This document shows positions 20,584 through 25,000 of a stretch of DNA of 25,000 nucleotides, piece by piece. The stretch is taken from positions 36,285 through 61,284 of the forward strand of contig NW_014577229.1 in assembly GCF_000485595.1 (NCBI RefSeq), read 5' to 3'. Position 1 is the first letter of the stretch. Every line of letters starts with the position of its first letter. The notes under the pieces were generated by a model. That model had not been told where the DNA came from, made no database searches, and saw nothing but the letters and a program-made list of their open reading frames with translations. Both the position numbers and the translations under genes were made by a program. This DNA comes from Priapulus caudatus (taxonomy: Eukaryota > Priapulida > Priapulimorpha > Priapulimorphida > Priapulidae).

Positions 20584-21113
20584 GTTACGACCGACGACAA
20601 TGTTAAAACTATGAACGGAAGTCGATAAAGATCATATATATTATAAACTACGAGATACGTTACGGGGACAATAATTACACATTGTATCCTAATTAACACA
20701 TTAATTACATAATTAATTACGTGACGACGGAGACACTAGCGGCAAAGCAACAACACTACGCTGGGAAATTGCGGCAGCGACGACGACAACCATGACAATA
20801 GCTTCGTAAACTACGGCACGTACGATAATGGTTACATGATAGAACTTGATGACGCCATTAGTTGGAGCAACACCGATAGCGATGGAATAACATTAGCCTC
20901 CGTTGCGGAAATGTCAACACAGATACGGTATACGGATACCGCGAAATCCCGATAAAATTAATTCCGCCAAGGGCGCAAAATATATGTGAGCAGCCACAGA
21001 AAGGCAGTGTTTGCATATCGAACAGTTGTGCTCGTCTCTGATAAAGATAATTTCATTTGATAAATTTTTGGGAAATGTTTCACCTTGTAGAAGAAATGCT
21101 GCAGGGTAGACAC
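20584..21113. other. Unassigned non-coding region
   Basis: Nothing recognisable was found. A minus frame at 20914-21129 lacks motifs and runs into the adjacent transposon. Confidence 0.4.
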
Positions 21114-21116
21114 CAT

Positions 21117-21657
21117 GAGCCGGTTTCACGAAGCGTAATTAAGTCCTTAATCATGATTAAATCCCTAATCATGATTACCTTCTCGTACTTAAATTGAAGT
21201 GACTGTTTCACAAAGCGTAATGAACTTTAATCATGATTAAGTTAATCACAATATTTAATTCGACTCAGGAGCATGATTAAACCCACTAATCATAATTAGT
21301 TGCTAGTACTAGTATATTAAGTACGCTGCAGATTTTACAATTGCAAATTTTACTTCACTTTTTTCCCAAAGAAATTTAAATTATCTAAGATTAGCTTTAC
21401 TAATATAGTCATTATAATTGCAAATTAATTCCTTTTCATGTACCGAATTTGCAGATACTTTTGGCGTGTGTCCGCCATTTTGAATACAGTGTAATTCATG
21501 TTTAAGTGGGCTAATTATGTTATTAGTTAAATATGTACTTAAATCGCTTCGTGAAACAGATTTTTAATTATGATTAACTAATCATAATTACAGGAGGTTA
21601 AGTATGATTAGTGATTTAATCGTAATTAAAGTTTATCACGCTTCGTGAAACCGGCTC
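21117..21657. mobile_element. 541-bp TIR element with CAT target duplication, Harbinger-like
   Basis: Both ends read GAGCCGGTTTCACGAAGCGT from outside inward (20 of 20), and CAT flanks each side (21114-21116 and 21658-21660). A 3-bp duplication suggests PIF/Harbinger, though other groups are possible. A second, inner pair of terminus-like words lies at 21204-21219 (GTTTCACAAAGCGT) and 21545-21559 (CGCTTCGTGAAACAG). There is no coding frame. Confidence 0.75.
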
Positions 21658-21660
21658 CAT

Positions 21661-21725
21661 GATATCAGGAGTGAATAATAATAGATCTATGATCTATTAT
21701 CTATTATTCACTCCTGATCATATCC
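21661..21725. repeat. 65-bp imperfect palindrome next to the TIR element
   Basis: AGGAGTGAATAATAATAGATC on one side faces its inverted copy with a 4-bp gain on the other, around a GATCTATGATC centre. It could fold into a long stem-loop. Confidence 0.8.
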
Positions 21726-22218
21726 GTACGGTACGTGTTTCAAAGCGCTAAATCACCATACGCCGGACACATCGGTTATGTACCAGCGACGTACAAATTA
21801 CTATATTCTCACTCGTGCGCTAAAATGAATGAGTTTGCTGGGATATCACCAGGCGAGAAAATTGTTAACGTCACTCAGGACATCTCTATTTTCGCACGCT
21901 GCGATATAAAATACGTGATAAAGGTCATTAAGCGCGTTACCTTCGTGACTTAATTGTATCAAGATGAGGTTGATTTTATTTCCAATAAATCCAAACGTGC
22001 GTGGCTAACTGCGAAATAAAATACCAACTCACGCGCCAGTGCTGCGGCAAGCAGTGAACATGAAAGCGCACGACTAATGAATTACTATATACGCGCGATA
22101 GAGTCGGAACGTCATTGCCAAAAACCTTTTAAGCGTTATGAATTGCTAGACTGTTGTCACGTACTCGTTTTACACGAGTTGCGTACGAGTTTACACGTTC
22201 ATGCATGCGTTCGTTTTT
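21726..22218. other. Unassigned region
   Basis: A + frame of 72 residues at 21735-21953 has no recognised motif. No other structure was seen. Confidence 0.35.
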
Positions 22219-22275
22219 ACCTCCCCCACGGAGTGGAGGAGGTTATGTGATCGCTCTCGTGTAGTGTGTTAGTGT
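22219..22275. repeat. CCTCC...GGAGG hairpin repeat, possibly a dispersed element
   Basis: ACCTCCCCCACGGAGTGGAGG followed by AGGTTATGTGATCG resembles a short repeat I recall as common in many animal genomes (ACCTCCGCCAAGGAGGTTATG type), usually followed by GT-rich DNA as it is here. Confidence 0.3.
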
Positions 22276-22299
22276 GTTCGCGCGATCGATATTAGCGCG

Positions 22300-22352
22300 T
22301 CGAGTCAGCGAGCCAGCCAGCGAGCGAGCGAGCGGCGAGCCAGCTCAGCTCG
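22300..22352. repeat. GAGC/CAGC short repeat
   Basis: Runs of GAGCGAGCGAGC and CCAGC words can be read directly. Confidence 0.6.
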
Positions 22353-22421
22353 TAACACATAGGCCTACATGTTACGTGCTGGCGGAGGTATGCACTCTCC
22401 GTGTGTGCCCTCTGTCTAGTT

Positions 22422-22461
22422 GCGTGTGTGTGTGTGGTGTGTGTGTGTGTGATGTGTGTCT

Positions 22462-22521
<60 letters not shown>

Positions 22522-22614
22522 TTGCGTTTGTGTGTGGTGTGTGTGTGTGTGCGTGCGTTTGTGTGTGTTGTGTGTGTGTGTGTTGTGTGTGTGTATGTGT
22601 GTGTGTGTGGTATG

Positions 22615-22653
<39 letters not shown>

Positions 22654-22700
22654 TGTGTATGTGTGTGTATGTGTGTGTGTATGTGTGTGTGGGGGGGTGC
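22422..22700. repeat. (GT)n microsatellite, about 280 bp
   Basis: The tract is almost pure GT/TG with occasional GG, TT, GC and TATG interruptions, ending in a G run. The open frames across it on both strands (Cys/Val or Thr/His) are artefacts. Alternating GT of this length can adopt Z-DNA. Confidence 0.93.
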
Positions 22701-23890
22701 GCGTCATTATATCGTCGCGTTTAAGTAAAGTGTGAAAAAAGTCATTTATCCGGTGAGTTATATTTCGTTAATTGTACGAGGGGGCAACATTGTTCTGTAT
22801 ATGTATAGATGAAATATGTGCAGAACACGCGGAATGTACGTTGGCATTGACCTAATGTTTTTAGCCACAATAATTGCTGCCAAACTTACAAGGATACATT
22901 ACCGAGTACTATACACATGGGAATATTCATAGTGAGTATTCAATAAATTTTGACATCTGGTGCATTATGTCGTGTTGGCAATATACGTATGATACGACTG
23001 ATCATAATTGCAAACGTAGTTCCGCAATTAGAATCTGTCTCTGGCGATTTAATATTTCACATTCATTGAGTAGTTACGTGACATAAATCCTGCATTAGTC
23101 ATTTGATTAATTCGCGGTGCTTCTTTTTTGGTTATTATATTCATCTCCGACAACAGCGTTTATAAAACAGTCGTGAATCACTATTTGTATAAGTAAATTA
23201 ACAAATATAGAAGTGCAGTATAAATATAATATCGCGCCATTTGAATGTGAAAATCTCTAGCCCTAGCCCTAGCCTAGTATAGCTCTAGCCTGCCACTCGT
23301 GACAGCGCTCTAGCTATTAGTAGATGAAACCGTATATCGGTGTGATAGCTAGGTGTCTGGGAGCATGAGCATGAGATATAGCGCAGCATTGACTCACTGT
23401 TTAGCTTGCACCGGAGATCAATCCCGTAGTTAACACATAACTTGCGTGTGTATACAAGGAGAAGTCCGATTCTAAATTGATGTGTGTCATCGTGCGAGAT
23501 GTCAACAAACTGCGGTTAAAAAATTTTGTTCGGAAAGCTAGGCCCTGGAAATCTGTTTCCTACACAGGCAGAACATGTTTTTCGTGCTTACGTGTGGTGA
23601 CCTTGCACTGTTAGACAGAGCGATCGTCAGTCATATATGATGGGGACGTGGGTATTTCATGTTAACATGCGGTTCCCCGAGAGAGCGAGTGTACAAAGTA
23701 AATATTGATCTAGGTTCGCATAAAAACTAGTCCGCTTTAAGTTTTAATAATCGTACAGGTGTATAGAGTTTGCTAGACGCCGCTTATTACTAAACTTGTT
23801 ACATCGTCATCAATTCATATTATTCACGTGTGATACATACATCACGCACGACGGCGTTATATGTGCATTCGGTAGGAGAAACCATTTTAT
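22701..23890. other. Unassigned non-coding region
   Basis: A CTAGCC/CCCTAG repeat cluster lies at about 23257-23290. No exon was recognised. Confidence 0.4.
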
Positions 23891-23900
23891 ATGTTTATGT

Positions 23901-23932
23901 GCTATAGCTGCGTTATGCTATAGCTGCGTTAT
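23901..23932. repeat. Two-copy 16-bp tandem repeat
   Basis: GCTATAGCTGCGTTAT occurs twice in direct succession. AGGCAAGCAGGCGA-like words also repeat between 23954 and 23998. Confidence 0.85.
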
Positions 23933-23998
23933 GTGTTAGCTACCCCGCTACCAAGCAAGCAGGCGAGAAGGCAAGAACGAGAGAGGCAAGCAGGCGAT

Positions 23999-25000
23999 TA
24001 CGCTGTTCACAACTACGTTGTTGAAAGGCGAAGAAGAGCACATCTGACAACGTTTGTTCTGTGGCATTGCCTGCTTCCCACGATGGCACGTCATATCTCG
24101 TTTCTATGCTGCAGCGCTAAGGGAATATATCTGTCGCATATTCTAATAAACAGCGCTAATCGTCCTCAAGTATTGTTTACTCTGGTAACAGTTTTTTTTC
24201 TCATCGTCTAACTATGGTTGAACAGTTGGTCGCTCGATGTTGATAGATTAAATGTGTTTTTTTTTTATATATAATGAATATAATGAGCTAGTCCCGCTTA
24301 CTATGCGTAAAAATACTATGAGTCCCGACGTCTGTTATATTGCATAATCTACAGAATGTACGCTTATAAGCGTAGCTATATTCTCGCCAGTTGATTGCGC
24401 GAGCGTGGACCAAACCTGGAAAATAATTAGTTAGCAGCATTTTTTTCTCTGCAGGAAACCAATGATATTATCTGTATACACGCAACGTGTGAAAGGACAC
24501 GATGAATTGATGCCGGCAGCAGCCCGCTAAGAACACAGGATCTATCAAATAATGACGGAAAATAATATGTCTAATGTCGATTTACACTACATCCGCAAAA
24601 CCATAAAATAACGCGAGTACACACGCGAACTGCTATGTACAAGGAATTCGTATCTGTGTTCTGTAAGAAAACCCATCCCCTCCTTATCTCTTGTGCTTGC
24701 TCGCGAGTTAAATCTGATAAAACGCTGACGAAAAAGGCCTTCATGCCTTGATAAACAATTTCTCGATTTCACGGCACAATTGCATAAAACACGCTGAGTG
24801 ACACTGTCCTCGAATTCAATGTATGAATCGCTGATATTTATCGTCAACACGGGTACGAACCTTCTCAAACAAAACCCGGAATTCGGTTTATCGGCTACGT
24901 TTACTAAATCAGACATGTTTACACACAGGCACTTCCACTTTGATCAATTGCTTCCAGCACTCAATACGCGCGTACATGTGTGCGTGCACTCGCATGCGTC
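23999..25000. other. Unassigned region at the window end
   Basis: The 109-residue minus frame at 24587-24916 is ATG-initiated and of mixed composition. It has no motif, signal peptide or visible splice support, so it is not called. Confidence 0.35.

Noticed and set aside
22274-22735. Cys/Val-rich and Thr/His-rich frames of 90-153 aa
   Set aside because: These are low-complexity translations of the GT microsatellite on both strands.
23250-23290. CTAGCCCTAGCC run considered as telomeric
   Set aside because: The unit is CCCTAG-like and not CCCTAA. It is short and irregular.
24587-24916. 109-aa minus strand frame starting MSDLVNVADK
   Set aside because: It is of mixed composition but has no recognisable motif, no signal peptide and no clear splice sites. 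A frame of this length is plausible by chance in 25 kb.

Overview
The window looks like nuclear DNA of an animal, most likely a marine invertebrate. It is AT-rich and gene-poor, dense in microsatellites and short non-autonomous DNA transposons, and its one convincing gene has GT-AG introns, a metazoan-type signal peptide and an AATAAA signal. No bacterial operon, ribosome-binding sites, rRNA, tRNA or CRISPR array was seen. A short run of TTAGGG-like repeats fits a lineage using the TTAGGG telomere motif, which is weak evidence against most insects. The species cannot be named from the sequence.

The main gene lies at 3700-6499. I reconstructed it from three exons whose splice sites and phases agree: 3700-3753, 4087-5777 and 6280-6499. 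It encodes a predicted 654-residue secreted protein with an 18-19 residue signal peptide, no cysteine after it, and about 11% tyrosine. It carries one array of five 15-residue repeats (Arg/Gln/His/Tyr/Gly) and one of five 21-24 residue repeats (Asn/Tyr/Gln/Pro/Ser). These are followed by a His/Gly/acidic stretch and a more globular-looking 72-residue C-terminus supplied by exon 3. I do not recognise the family. Its composition suggests an extracellular structural, adhesive or matrix protein. A weak second candidate, a first exon encoding a signal peptide, sits at 19213-19326.

Layout: 1-3680 is non-coding with AT tracts, a degenerate repeat and simple repeats. 3681-6520 is the main gene. 6521-8347 has nothing recognisable. 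8348-8562 is an inverted-repeat MITE. 9028-10111 is a tandem duplication whose second copy received a 520-bp hAT-like MITE, so the empty and filled sites lie side by side. 10181-10330 is a decayed hAT-like end. 11641-11724 is (TA)42. 13905-15437 is a 1.5-kb CCAT satellite. 15438-18750 is unassigned. 18780-19330 is richer in CpG and holds the candidate first exon. 19698-20583 is a TTAA-flanked element with a nested inverted repeat and telomere-like runs. 21114-21660 is a TIR element with doubled ends and many palindromic TAATCATGATTA motifs. 22219-22700 is a CCTCC/GGAGG hairpin followed by GAGC and (GT)n repeats. The remainder to 25000 is unassigned.

The long open frames over the CCAT and GT tracts are low-complexity artefacts and are not called as genes.
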